From the NCBI GenBank assembly GCA_035527515.1, contig DATLAJ010000060.1, forward strand, positions 1 to 25,623: a stretch of 25,623 nucleotides of DNA, given 5' to 3'. How positions within the stretch are numbered: the first letter of the stretch is position 1; every line of letters begins with the position of its first letter. The DNA is from a bacterium (GTDB lineage: Bacteria; B130-G9). This document shows positions 8,237 through 15,828 of this stretch, piece after piece. The notes below the pieces were generated by a model that saw nothing but the letters and a program-made list of their open reading frames with translations, did no database searches and was not told where the DNA came from. A program made the position numbers and the translations under genes.

Positions 8237-8247
8237 CCCCCCCCCCC
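8237..8247. repeat. 11-bp poly-C tract in leader copy 1
   Basis: Eleven consecutive C residues, which are G in the minus-strand leader. The corresponding place in leader copy 2 (10821-10827) has seven. Tracts this long are prone to slippage. Confidence 0.8.
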
Positions 8248-8563
8248 GCGTTTTCCAACGAAGCAGGTTGCCAGACCAGCCAAACCGACAACGGTAAACA
8301 GAGAGGGAGAACGAGAAGAATTACGATGAAAGACGTTGCCGGGCTTGCCGAACTAGCAACGCTGTTGAGCGCACGCGCCGGACGTGTCAGCTTGTGGCCG
8401 AGCCTGGAATCCGAATGCAGCCGGGCAAAGGCTGAAAAGTCAGCCTCGCTGGCCTCGTCATCCCCAAAACTGTTCCGAGCTACCGTCATCGCTCCCCTCA
8501 AAAGGTCTGCGCCTCTGCGTGGAAGCTCGCGCATCCCCAGGCGCATTTTGCGACCTTACTATA

Positions 8564-8593
8564 AATATACTCCATCCGGACCGGCCTTGTCAA
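8564..8593 (-). promoter_or_regulatory. Sigma70-type promoter of the 121-aa/688-aa unit
   Basis: On the minus strand, TTGACA (8588-8593) is followed after 18 nt by TATATT (8564-8569), or after 17 nt by GTATAT. Transcription should start near 8556, just before the conserved leader. The same arrangement occurs at 11084-11112. Confidence 0.75.
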
Positions 8594-8677
8594 GGTGAAA
8601 AAACAGATTTTGCCGCCCTTGATCCTATTTGTCAGATTCGCTTCTGCGTTGCGCCTCCCCTGTCCCGGCCTATACCC

Positions 8678-8923
8678 CTACATCAGTGTCCAGTGCGCCT
8701 CGGCCACGTTGCTGGCGAGGTTGAACGTTCCCTGGTAGAAGAACGCCGCCAAGAACCTGTAGCCTCCCCTCGGAAGAGCATCGGGAAGCGGAAGGTGGAT
8801 TATCGTCCAGTCCGGAAGCGAGGCGCCCTGACCGAGCGGGAGGAACGATATGTTCGTGAAGCCCGGGTCGGTCTGCCACGTTGGGAAGAAGAACAGAGTC
8901 CCGTCCGGGTCGTCATCTAGCGT
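8678..8923 (-). repeat. Repeated C-terminal module, copy B (coding)
   Basis: Encodes the last 81 residues of the 667-aa protein. It is about 90 % identical in DNA to 5466-5711, with the differences mostly silent. The rest of the two genes is far more diverged. Confidence 0.85.
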
Positions 8924-10681
8924 CGCCGCGATATAAAGGTCACAGTCTATAGCCTCACCCAAGTTCTCGAAGCTCAGAGAAAGGTCAAGAACCTCGCTAG
9001 CGTAGTATGTGGCTTTGTCAGTTGCCACGGAGATGGATACGCTCGGATCACTGACCATTGAGTAAGACTGCCCACGGTCTGCAACTTGCCCGTCAGAGGC
9101 GAATGATGTGGCGGGCGTAACGCCAAACACCGTCCAGGCTATTTCTGCAATCGGATTGAAGGTACCGGGCTCGAAAAGGCCCGCCAATGCCTGATAGGTC
9201 CCGGGCTGAAAGCAATCTCCCCTTAAACGTGAAAGCTGCACGTCTGGGAAGTACGCGCCGTGAGGGAGGGGAGTGAACCTCAACACGGACAAGTTCGGAT
9301 CGGATAGCCAAAACGGCCAGAACCGCAAACACTCGTCGTCGGTTCGCCGATATGCCACGTAGCAGTCTACATCCTTCTCCTCCCCAGGATTCATCAGCGA
9401 TAGTGAAATCGTGAGGACCAGATCCGGCGAATTGTTGAAGGAAAGGAAATCAGTAGAAACACCGATGGATGTTTCAGTCGGTTCTCCCAAAGCAAGAAGA
9501 CAATTCTGCATCCAGCAGTATATAGTTCCATCCGAGCTAATGCAGGGACCGGCCAGAGCACTCCCCACCTGGGAGTGCAACATCTCAAGCGTCCCCGTGG
9601 CACCAATTCTTCCCAGATAGGACGTGAACAGCGGAGGATCGCCATAATAGCTGGCGACATAGATGTTCGCATTCTGGTCGGCAATCGGACTGACCAGAAT
9701 GGTCGAGCCCGGTATCTGCGTTACCCATCGTTCACTGCCATCCTGATTGAGGCAAATCAGATTGTTTGTCGGACCGTCAGGTGATGTGGAAAGGAAGGCA
9801 ATAGACCCGTCCGGCAGGACCACCGGGCTTGTATAGCAATAGCGCACAGCAGGATACGAATAGATCAGGGAACCGTCGTTTCTGAACGCGAAGAGCCCTG
9901 TCCGGCTCGCCAGGAAATACACGTTTCCGGACTCGTCGATTGTGGGAGCACATGATGCTTGTTCGCCCCCCCCGGCATCGTACGACCACTTCAAGACGCC
10001 TGGTGGGTCTATGGCGCAGAATATCGCGGCCTGGCAGCCCACATAGATTGTACCGTCTGTGCCAACCGCAGGGACTCCTGTAATCGCCGCCGGCGGCTGA
10101 TACGACCAAAGAACTTGCCCTTCCTGTGAGATGGCATATAGGCGTGCGGTTGCAGCGTCTTGCGGATTTCCAAGCCCGAGATAGATAGTGCCATCGTTCC
10201 CAAGCGTCAGCAGCGACTTGTGGTTTGTATCCCCCTCCAGCTCCAGACTCCATCTCATGCTCGCTTCCCTGTTGAGCCCATAGACAACGGGCGCTCCCTC
10301 TCTAGGGCCATCCTGGTGCGACCCGACACACACCAGTCCGCCATCGGCTAGAACGGCGGCCGCTCCCCGCGTGTTAATGCCCACCCCACCGGACCGCTCA
10401 AGTTCAAAGCGAAAGCGCACCCCGCCGAACCTGCCTATATTGGTCACTGCGAGATCAGAAACAGTCCACACGGAGCCGTCCTCGCCGAGCAACAGATGGG
10501 ATTCAGTAAGGTTTTGTAGCCTCATCTTCCAGAGGATACGTGGGTTGCTTGACACCGAGACAGGGGAGAGGCCTGTATGTGCCGGGTCATGCTGGAACAT
10601 CGGCCAGAACGACGCCGCCTCAGCCGAAGCCGCCATAACAAAGACCAATGCAAACACCAATAGAATAATTCTAGATCGCAT
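8678..10681 (-). CDS. Exported PQQ-like beta-propeller protein, paralog
   Basis: 667 residues from ATG 10681, which has AAAGGAG about 7 nt upstream and begins a clean signal peptide (MRSRIILLVFALVFVMAASAEA, cleavage near AEA-A). The frame runs open to 10846, but that 55-residue extension reads like leader RNA and has no ribosome site, so I reject it. The mature protein starts SFWPMFQHDPAHTGLSPVS, matching the paralog at 5466-7532. Propeller blades (about 30-430) show repeats such as GTIYVGCQAAIFCAIDPPG and GNVYFLASRTGLFAF. Two sandwich modules follow (about 435-545 and 570-667), the second nearly identical to that of the paralog. Role: a surface or periplasmic protein of unknown ligand. A run of eight C (9966-9973) lies inside the gene and encodes Gly residues. 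Confidence 0.85.
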   Translation of the reverse strand: MRSRIILLVFALVFVMAASAEAASFWPMFQHDPAHTGLSPVSVSSNPRILWKMRLQNLTESHLLLGEDGSVWTVSDLAVTNIGRFGGVRFRFELERSGGVGINTRGAAAVLADGGLVCVGSHQDGPREGAPVVYGLNREASMRWSLELEGDTNHKSLLTLGNDGTIYLGLGNPQDAATARLYAISQEGQVLWSYQPPAAITGVPAVGTDGTIYVGCQAAIFCAIDPPGVLKWSYDAGGGEQASCAPTIDESGNVYFLASRTGLFAFRNDGSLIYSYPAVRYCYTSPVVLPDGSIAFLSTSPDGPTNNLICLNQDGSERWVTQIPGSTILVSPIADQNANIYVASYYGDPPLFTSYLGRIGATGTLEMLHSQVGSALAGPCISSDGTIYCWMQNCLLALGEPTETSIGVSTDFLSFNNSPDLVLTISLSLMNPGEEKDVDCYVAYRRTDDECLRFWPFWLSDPNLSVLRFTPLPHGAYFPDVQLSRLRGDCFQPGTYQALAGLFEPGTFNPIAEIAWTVFGVTPATSFASDGQVADRGQSYSMVSDPSVSISVATDKATYYASEVLDLSLSFENLGEAIDCDLYIAATLDDDPDGTLFFFPTWQTDPGFTNISFLPLGQGASLPDWTIIHLPLPDALPRGGYRFLAAFFYQGTFNLASNVAEAHWTLM

Positions 10682-10790
10682 CTCGGTTCTCCTTTTTACA
10701 TATAAGAATAATAATTGTGTTTTTCTGTTCTCCCAATAGGATATTTGCTCTTTGCTTGATGCCATATTCGGATGGCGGGCGGGACCCATG

Positions 10791-11076
10791 GGAGGGCCTC
10801 GTGGTCTGTGGCCGGCTGTGCCCCCCCGCGCTTCCCGATGAAACACGTTGTCGGGCTTGCTGAACGAGCAACGGTGTTGAGACGCGCCTGACGTGTCAGC
10901 TTGTGGCCGAGCCTGAAATCCGAATGCAGCCGGGCGAGGGCTGAAAAGTCAGCCTCGTCGGCCTCATCATCCCCAAAACTGTTCCGAGAAATCTCTGCGA
11001 TTCTCATCGCTCCCCTCAAAAGGTCTGCGCCTCTGCGTGGAAGCTCGCGCATCCCCAGGCGCATTCTATGGCCTTA
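10791..11076 (-). ncRNA. Candidate structured leader RNA, copy 2
   Basis: A leader of about 395 nt between the promoter at 11084-11112 and the ATG at 10681, homologous to copy 1. It shares the identical 62-nt block (11004-11065) with the nested hairpin 11026-11063. Next to that block copy 2 has a 9-nt insertion relative to copy 1, which here forms GCGAT-GAGA-ATCGC plus a small GAGA/TCTC stem, while copy 1 can form a single GAGC/GCTC stem at the same place. The hairpin at 10935-10957 has perfect arms with one bulged base. Copy 2 lacks most of the sequence of copy 1 between the poly-C tract and the arm at 10791-10808. An open frame from 11064 crosses it, but its conservation pattern is not protein-like. 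Confidence 0.55.
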
Positions 11077-11083
11077 CTTATGA

Positions 11084-11112
11084 ATATTGTTCATCCACCT
11101 CCGCCTTGTCAA
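11084..11112 (-). promoter_or_regulatory. Sigma70-type promoter of the 667-aa gene
   Basis: On the minus strand, TTGACA (11107-11112) is followed after 17 nt by CAATAT (11084-11089), or after 18 nt by AATATT. Spacing and position relative to the leader are the same as in the promoter at 8564-8593. Confidence 0.7.
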
Positions 11113-11204
11113 GCTGAAAATGCGTTCTTGAACGGTGCGGGAGTGCGCACTAGCCGTCCATTAGGATTGCTCGCGCGTCTGTGATGGCCTGGGCACTTTC
11201 GGTC

Positions 11205-11249
11205 GCCGAATGCGCACGCGCCGAATGCGCACGCGCAGAATGCGCAACC
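11205..11249. repeat. Three tandem 15-bp repeats
   Basis: GCCGAATGCGCACGC is repeated exactly at 11205-11219 and 11220-11234, then imperfectly as GCAGAATGCGCAACC at 11235-11249. It lies in the divergent region between the leader promoter and the nadE promoter, about 40 bp upstream of the latter. Possible protein-binding iterons or simple slippage products. Confidence 0.7.
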
Positions 11250-11288
11250 GCTCTAGTGGGCAGCCGAGCGGAGAACTGGCGCTTCCAA

Positions 11289-11318
11289 TTGACTGGTCGG
11301 CTGCCGGTGCGTTATATT
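11289..11318 (+). promoter_or_regulatory. Promoter upstream of nadE
   Basis: TTGACT (11289-11294), a 17-nt spacer, then TTATAT (11312-11317), or TATATT with an 18-nt spacer. This predicts a start near 11325 and a 5' leader of about 60 nt before ATG 11384. Confidence 0.65.
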
Positions 11319-11383
11319 GTCGGAGATCAATCCAGTGACTTCAGAGTTATCATCAACTTATGGAATATGGAATATATTGAAGA

Positions 11384-13054
11384 ATGGTTAAGATTGCTAG
11401 AGACAATGCGTGGCACAATCGGCTCAAGATCGCTGTCGGCCAGATAGACGTCAAACTTGGAGATTTCCCCGGCAACGCTGAGAAGATAATCGCCATGACT
11501 CAAGAGGCGCAAGAGCTCCACTGTAACGTTGTAGTTTTCCCCGAGATGTCTGTCGCTGGCGGCCTGCCTTTCGACCTTGTCCTGAGGTCTGATTTCGTCC
11601 GCAGCCAGATATCAGCCCTTAAGGAGATTGCCGCCAACGTGGGCGAGATAGTAGCCGTTGTTGGCTTCGTGGACTGGCGAGTTGAGGGCCAAGACGTCAA
11701 TCTCTACAACTCCGCGGCGATTATCTTTGATGGCCGAATCAGGAGGGTAATCGACAAGACCACGCTTGGGGCCCACGACGGTTTCGATGAGCGGCGGTAT
11801 TTCAAGCCGGGAGAGCCATCAGAGCCTTTGAAAGTGAACGGTGTGCCTTTGGGTATTCTCATAGGCGATGAGGTCCTGCGGCGGGACGCCAGCAAAAGGC
11901 TAGTGGACAAGGGCGCCTCGTTAATTATTGCTCCTATAGCTGCATCGTTTCGCATCGGTCAGTTTGGGACACGCTCTCTTGAGATAGCCGAGTTGGCGTC
12001 CAAGGTGGATGTGGATGTCCTTGTCGCTAACCTGGTCGGTGGGCAGGACGAGCTAGTTTTCGATGGGGCGAGCTTCACGGCCAACTCGTTAGGAGAGGTG
12101 ATCTGGCGTGCACCGCTCTGCAAAGATGGCTTGTTCGTGGTGGAGATTCCGCAACCAGCCGGGCAGAACCGCGTGCAAGATGAAGTGGAGGATGTTCAGC
12201 AGGCGTTGTGCCTCGCCATTCGCGACTTTGTTATCAAAAACGGTTTCTCGCAGGTCATTGTCGGGCTTTCGGGTGGGATAGATTCCGCGGTTGTCGCGGC
12301 ACTGGCCGCTCAGTCGCTCGGGCCGGAGAATGTTTTGGGCCTGATCATGCCTGGCGAGGTCTCGGCCCCCGAAAGTGCCGAGGATGCGCAGAAACTGGCC
12401 TCGAATCTTGGAATTGAGACACAGGTTGTCCCGATACAGCCAATTTATGACGCATACATGGCCGGATTGAGGGAGCATTTTGCGGGAAACGAGCGGGACG
12501 TTGCCGAGGAAAACCTCCAGGCCAGGGTGAGGGGGACGATTCTTATGGCGTTCTCGAACAAGCTCGGACACCTCGTACTATGCACAGGCAACAGGTCAGA
12601 AAGGCTGGTCGGGTATGCGACGCTCTACGGTGACATGGCTGGGGGATTCGCGCCTCTTTCAGACGTTCCGAAGACGCTTGTTTATGACGTTGCTGATCAG
12701 ATAAACTCCGAGGCGGGCCGCGAGGTGATACCCCAGCAAGTCATTGATAAGGAGCCTTCAGCGGAGCTGAGGCCGAATCAGACCGACGCCGAGTCGTTGG
12801 GGCCCTATGAGGCGCTTGACCCGATACTCGAAGGGTATGTTGATGAGGGGAGGAGCTTCGAGGAGCTGCTCAAGGCTGGCCACGATGAGGAGGCGGTTCG
12901 GAACGCCTTATCGAGATTTATGAGAAGTGAGTTCAAGCGCTATCAGGGACCACCTGGGCCTCGGATCGTATCTCAAGTGCCGGCGAGCGAGCGCAGGATG
13001 CCGCTAACGAAGGCGATTGAGGCTTGGTTTGCTCGAAGGCTCTGGGAGTCCTGA
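11384..13054 (+). CDS. nadE: NAD+ synthetase, two-domain type, glutaminase cysteine missing
   Basis: 556 residues. It makes NAD+ from nicotinic acid adenine dinucleotide, ATP and an ammonia donor. The N-terminal nitrilase-like glutaminase domain (about 14-260) has Glu54 in FPEMSVAG and Lys125 in VIDKTTLGAHDGFDERRYF, and the family text NLVGGQDELVFDGASF. The synthetase domain (about 265-556) has the ATP-binding PP-loop SGGIDSA (296-302) and the family segments LVGYATLYGDMAGGFAPL and IDKEPSAELRPNQTD. The oddity: the nucleophile expected in the LICEDLW motif is replaced, the text here being ILIGDEVL with Gly161 (codon 11864-11866). It may therefore use free ammonia only (inference). ATG 11384 is kept as no better in-frame start is near, though the ribosome site is weak. 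Expressed from the promoter at 11289-11318. Confidence 0.93.
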   Translation: MVKIARDNAWHNRLKIAVGQIDVKLGDFPGNAEKIIAMTQEAQELHCNVVVFPEMSVAGGLPFDLVLRSDFVRSQISALKEIAANVGEIVAVVGFVDWRVEGQDVNLYNSAAIIFDGRIRRVIDKTTLGAHDGFDERRYFKPGEPSEPLKVNGVPLGILIGDEVLRRDASKRLVDKGASLIIAPIAASFRIGQFGTRSLEIAELASKVDVDVLVANLVGGQDELVFDGASFTANSLGEVIWRAPLCKDGLFVVEIPQPAGQNRVQDEVEDVQQALCLAIRDFVIKNGFSQVIVGLSGGIDSAVVAALAAQSLGPENVLGLIMPGEVSAPESAEDAQKLASNLGIETQVVPIQPIYDAYMAGLREHFAGNERDVAEENLQARVRGTILMAFSNKLGHLVLCTGNRSERLVGYATLYGDMAGGFAPLSDVPKTLVYDVADQINSEAGREVIPQQVIDKEPSAELRPNQTDAESLGPYEALDPILEGYVDEGRSFEELLKAGHDEEAVRNALSRFMRSEFKRYQGPPGPRIVSQVPASERRMPLTKAIEAWFARRLWES

Positions 13055-13087
13055 GAGAGCTCAAGAACGGGCCGATGGTCAAGATTG

Positions 13088-13106
13088 CGTGCCCGTAGTG
13101 GGCACG
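13088..13106. other. Short hairpin between nadE and the macro-domain gene
   Basis: CGTGCCC (13088-13094), loop GTAGT, GGGCACG (13100-13106): a perfect 7-bp stem. There is no T tract after it, so it is not a standard terminator; the AGGAGG ribosome site of the next gene starts about 15 nt further on. Confidence 0.45.
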
Positions 13107-13132
13107 ACGACTGCAATTAGGAGGATGGGGCA

Positions 13133-13663
13133 ATGGAGAAAGTCTTTCTGAAGGACAAGGTGATCAAGCTCGTTGAGGGCGACATCACCGAGCAACATGC
13201 CGATGCTGTGGTCAATGCGGCCAACAGTGCCCTTTGGATGGGGGCTGGCGTGGCCGGCGCTATCAAGCGTCGAGGCGGAAGGGAGATAGAGGACGAGGCG
13301 GTCGCCAAGGGGCCAATCCCGATCGGCGAGGCGGTCGCAACTGGCGCGGGTCGGCTGCCGGCTCGATATGTGATCCATGCGGCGGGTATGGGGCCTAACC
13401 TTGCTACTGACGCGAACAAGATCAGGAGCAGCACCTTAAACTCGCTTGTGCGTGCCGACGAGCTTCGCCTTGAGAGCATCGCATTCCCCTCCATCGGCAC
13501 CGGCGTTGGCGGTTTCCCGATGCGAGAATGCGCTGAGATAATGCTTGGCGAGGCAAAGAGATTCCTCACGGAGCGGAAGACATCTCTTAAGGAGGTTCGG
13601 TTCGTTCTGTGGAGCAAGGGGGCCTTCCAGGTGTTTGATGACGTTCTCAAAGGCATTGAATAA
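13133..13663 (+). CDS. Macro-domain protein (ADP-ribose binding / deacylation)
   Basis: 176 residues, ATG with AGGAGG 8 nt upstream. The whole protein is one macro domain: GDIT (Asp17 contacts the adenine), VVNAANSAL (Asn28, Asn31), the phosphate loop GAGVAGAI (37-44), YVIHAAGMGP, and the second loop SIGTGVGGFP. Macro domains bind ADP-ribose, and many hydrolyse O-acetyl-ADP-ribose or ADP-ribosyl-protein bonds. In MacroD/YmdB enzymes the phosphate loop reads GGGVDGAI with a catalytic Asp; here that position is Ala41, so activity of that type is doubtful and another subfamily is likely. Its place just after nadE suggests handling of NAD-derived ADP-ribose (inference). Confidence 0.9.
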   Translation: MEKVFLKDKVIKLVEGDITEQHADAVVNAANSALWMGAGVAGAIKRRGGREIEDEAVAKGPIPIGEAVATGAGRLPARYVIHAAGMGPNLATDANKIRSSTLNSLVRADELRLESIAFPSIGTGVGGFPMRECAEIMLGEAKRFLTERKTSLKEVRFVLWSKGAFQVFDDVLKGIE

Positions 13664-13773
13664 ACGGGCGCCTGTGAGCTCCGCAATTCAGCCAGAAATT
13701 CCTCGCGTCGGGCTTTGAATGACCAAAACGCCAGAGCCGGCTCGGCATTGTTTCTAGCTGGTCGATAACCACC

Positions 13774-15828
13774 GTGTTTGCCAATAGCGGCATAAGATAC
13801 TTCGTTCTGGCCGTCAGTGTCCTTGCGTTAGGATATGTGTTCTGGGCGATGACGCCCGGCCCGGTGGCCGTCCAGTTGGCTGTCGCTGCCCTCTTTGCGA
13901 TTACTGCCGCCGTCGCGTTTTTTGACGTTCTTAAAGCACTTGTTTTTCTCGTTTTCATCATACCCCTTGCGGGGATTGTGCCTCGCGTCTGCGGTTCGCC
14001 CTCGATCTCCGTTCTCCTCTTCGCTTTCCTGGGGCTTTCGTGCGGCAGCATGTTGAGAGCTGTCGTCTCGAAACGTGAGCCGACTAGCAGACGTCTCCCT
14101 TTCACGATTATCCTGCTGGGATTCGCGGCGCTAATCGCCGCCTCGGGCACGATTACTGTCCTCAGGCTAATGGACTTCTTCCCATTTTCCGCAGGGACAT
14201 TTCACGACTGGATCGTGAACTCAATCGGGACGCTCACAACTGAGGCGGTCAACAACACTGTAACGGTTGGGCTAACTTATATCACAGGAATCGCCCTGCT
14301 GCTTATTGGCTGGCGTCAGTTCAGTGGTCTTGCTCCCGCACAACGGCTGCGAATTGGCAAGAAGATCGCCTGGGCCCTCGTGATCGCCGGGTCGGCGGCA
14401 AACCTGTTCGCGCTCTGGCAGTTGCTCTCGCATAAGCTGCTAGTTATCGGGTTCATCACCGGTACCTATACCGATTCTAACGCGCTGGGCGTCTGCTCGG
14501 CGCTCATCCTTCCATATTGCATCGGACTCATCCTGACCTCTGAGGCCCGCGCACAGCGGTTTCTCGTTGTATGTTCGCTTCTGTCGATCGCGGTTACTGT
14601 TCTGGCAAGGTCCCGGGCGGGCGTGCTAGGTATTATGTTGTTCTTCATCGCTCTTGCTGTCTGGCTCGGGCGCCTCGCTAGAAGGAGTCAAGGCACAAGG
14701 CCTTTGGCCAAACGTTCGTTGCGGGGATTCGCCGTCCTAGCTGCCATCATGCTCGTCATGCTGTTTTTGTTGGACATATCGCATTTGGGGCGGCTTCCTG
14801 TTGCTGGTGATGCGCTGATGATGATTAGCGAGCCGACCACGGATTCCCTCGCGCTTCTCTTGCAGCACAGGGTGCACCAGTGGCCTGAGGCGCTTCGGAT
14901 GTGCCAAGATTTCCCCTGGACAGGTGTTGGCCTCGGAGCGTACATCTTGGAGCTGCCCAACTACTACTTCCTCAACGTCGGAAAACTGTTCGTTATTGAC
15001 ACGGCCGGCAGTCTGCCGCTCCAGATCGCATCAGAGCTGGGCATTCTGGGCCTCTTCCTGGTCCTGCTGTTCGCCTCGGAGGTGGTAAGGTCGGGCTATC
15101 GCCTGCTCTGCGCAAACTCTGCCGCAACGCTCCAGGACGAGCAAAAGCTCGCCGGGTCCGTAGCGCTCGGCGTCCTGGCCTCATTCGTCTCGCTCCTTTT
15201 CGGGGCGCACGTTCTCTTCTTTGAGTTCAACTACTTGCTGGCGGTCTCGATTGCAATAGTGCTTGTGTCGGGCCATTTTCTGAGTCAGCACGGAGACCTT
15301 CGTGGTCGCATAAACGGCCGGGCAAAGGTGATGCCATGGCTTCTTGCCGCAGCGATAGCCGCAGTATCGGCTATCTTCCTCATCGAATCTGTTGGCCCCC
15401 TTTCGGTCGAGCAGAGGAGGCAGATGCTGGGCTGGCAGTTTGATTACGGCATCTACAAGAAGGAGGTGTGGGATGGCAAGTTCCGCTTCTGGTGGATGCA
15501 GAAAGAGGCCAAGATGACCATTACCGCCAAGGGCGATGTCCTGCATTTTGCCCTTTTCTGCGCACACCCAGACGCTGACCAGAGGCCTGTTGTTGCTACT
15601 ATTTACACAAATGCAAGTGCGAAAAGGTCGATTCAACTAACACGTGACCGCTGGCGGGAAGTGTCGGTTGACCTGAACACGCGCCCCGGTGACAAGGTCG
15701 CACTCAGAATCTGCGTCGATCGGGCCTTCAACCCCAGAAAGTTGGGTATCAGCGATGACGGTCGCGACTTGGGAGTAGCGATAGCGAAGATACGCTGGTC
15801 CGACTCAGGCGGTTGTAACCGCGAGTAG
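13774..15828 (+). CDS. O-antigen ligase/polymerase-like membrane protein with C-terminal soluble domain
   Basis: 684 residues with a GTG start; the ribosome site is weak, but I see no alternative start upstream. About a dozen hydrophobic segments fill residues 5-545. The periplasmic loop motif DFPWTGVGLGAYILELPNYY, after a run of Arg/His-containing text (QHRVHQWPEALRM), is the pattern of the Wzy_C/WaaL family, which polymerises O-antigen or joins it to lipid A core at the periplasmic face. After the last membrane span, about 140 residues (from DYGIYKKEVWDGKF to the end) look like a beta-rich soluble domain resembling a carbohydrate-binding sandwich (inference). Typical WaaL proteins of about 400 residues lack this. 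It belongs functionally with the glycosyltransferase and carbamoylation genes further on. Confidence 0.85.
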   Translation: MFANSGIRYFVLAVSVLALGYVFWAMTPGPVAVQLAVAALFAITAAVAFFDVLKALVFLVFIIPLAGIVPRVCGSPSISVLLFAFLGLSCGSMLRAVVSKREPTSRRLPFTIILLGFAALIAASGTITVLRLMDFFPFSAGTFHDWIVNSIGTLTTEAVNNTVTVGLTYITGIALLLIGWRQFSGLAPAQRLRIGKKIAWALVIAGSAANLFALWQLLSHKLLVIGFITGTYTDSNALGVCSALILPYCIGLILTSEARAQRFLVVCSLLSIAVTVLARSRAGVLGIMLFFIALAVWLGRLARRSQGTRPLAKRSLRGFAVLAAIMLVMLFLLDISHLGRLPVAGDALMMISEPTTDSLALLLQHRVHQWPEALRMCQDFPWTGVGLGAYILELPNYYFLNVGKLFVIDTAGSLPLQIASELGILGLFLVLLFASEVVRSGYRLLCANSAATLQDEQKLAGSVALGVLASFVSLLFGAHVLFFEFNYLLAVSIAIVLVSGHFLSQHGDLRGRINGRAKVMPWLLAAAIAAVSAIFLIESVGPLSVEQRRQMLGWQFDYGIYKKEVWDGKFRFWWMQKEAKMTITAKGDVLHFALFCAHPDADQRPVVATIYTNASAKRSIQLTRDRWREVSVDLNTRPGDKVALRICVDRAFNPRKLGISDDGRDLGVAIAKIRWSDSGGCNRE

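Larger units (their letters stand above)
8110..8556 (-). ncRNA. Candidate structured leader RNA, copy 1
   Basis: The region from the promoter near 8564-8593 to the GTG at 8002 holds a leader of about 550 nt, homologous at 8325-8556 to the leader at 10838-11076. A 62-nt block (8486-8547) is identical in both copies. It contains a stem of TGCGCCT (8508-8514) with AGGCGCA (8539-8545) enclosing a TGCG/CGCA stem. A second hairpin at 8426-8448 (minus-strand CGAGGCTGA, loop CTTT, TCAGCCTTTG) differs from copy 2 by two bases, one turning a G-C pair into G-U and one lying in the bulge. An open frame (8199-8546) crosses it, but most differences between copies would change amino acids, so I read it as non-coding. 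It matches no riboswitch class that I know. It should control the 121-aa and 688-aa genes. Confidence 0.55.

Noticed and set aside
8199-8546. 115-aa minus-strand reading frame in leader copy 1 (start MRLGMRELPRRGADLL), partly shared with a 122-aa frame at 10696-11064
   Set aside because: The shared part includes a 62-nt stretch without any silent change, and outside it most differences would change amino acids. The C-terminal halves are unrelated. This is the pattern of a conserved RNA or DNA element, not a protein.
8440-8556. c-di-GMP (GEMM-I) or other known riboswitch in the leader
   Set aside because: Some fragments (CACGCAGAGG, GACGGTAGCTCGG) recall GEMM text, but the GGACGCAAAGCC core and the tetraloop-receptor layout are missing.
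10682-10846. Longer N-terminus (start at 10846) for the 667-aa protein
   Set aside because: The extra 55 residues lack a ribosome site and precede a clear signal peptide whose own ATG has AAAGGAG in the right place.
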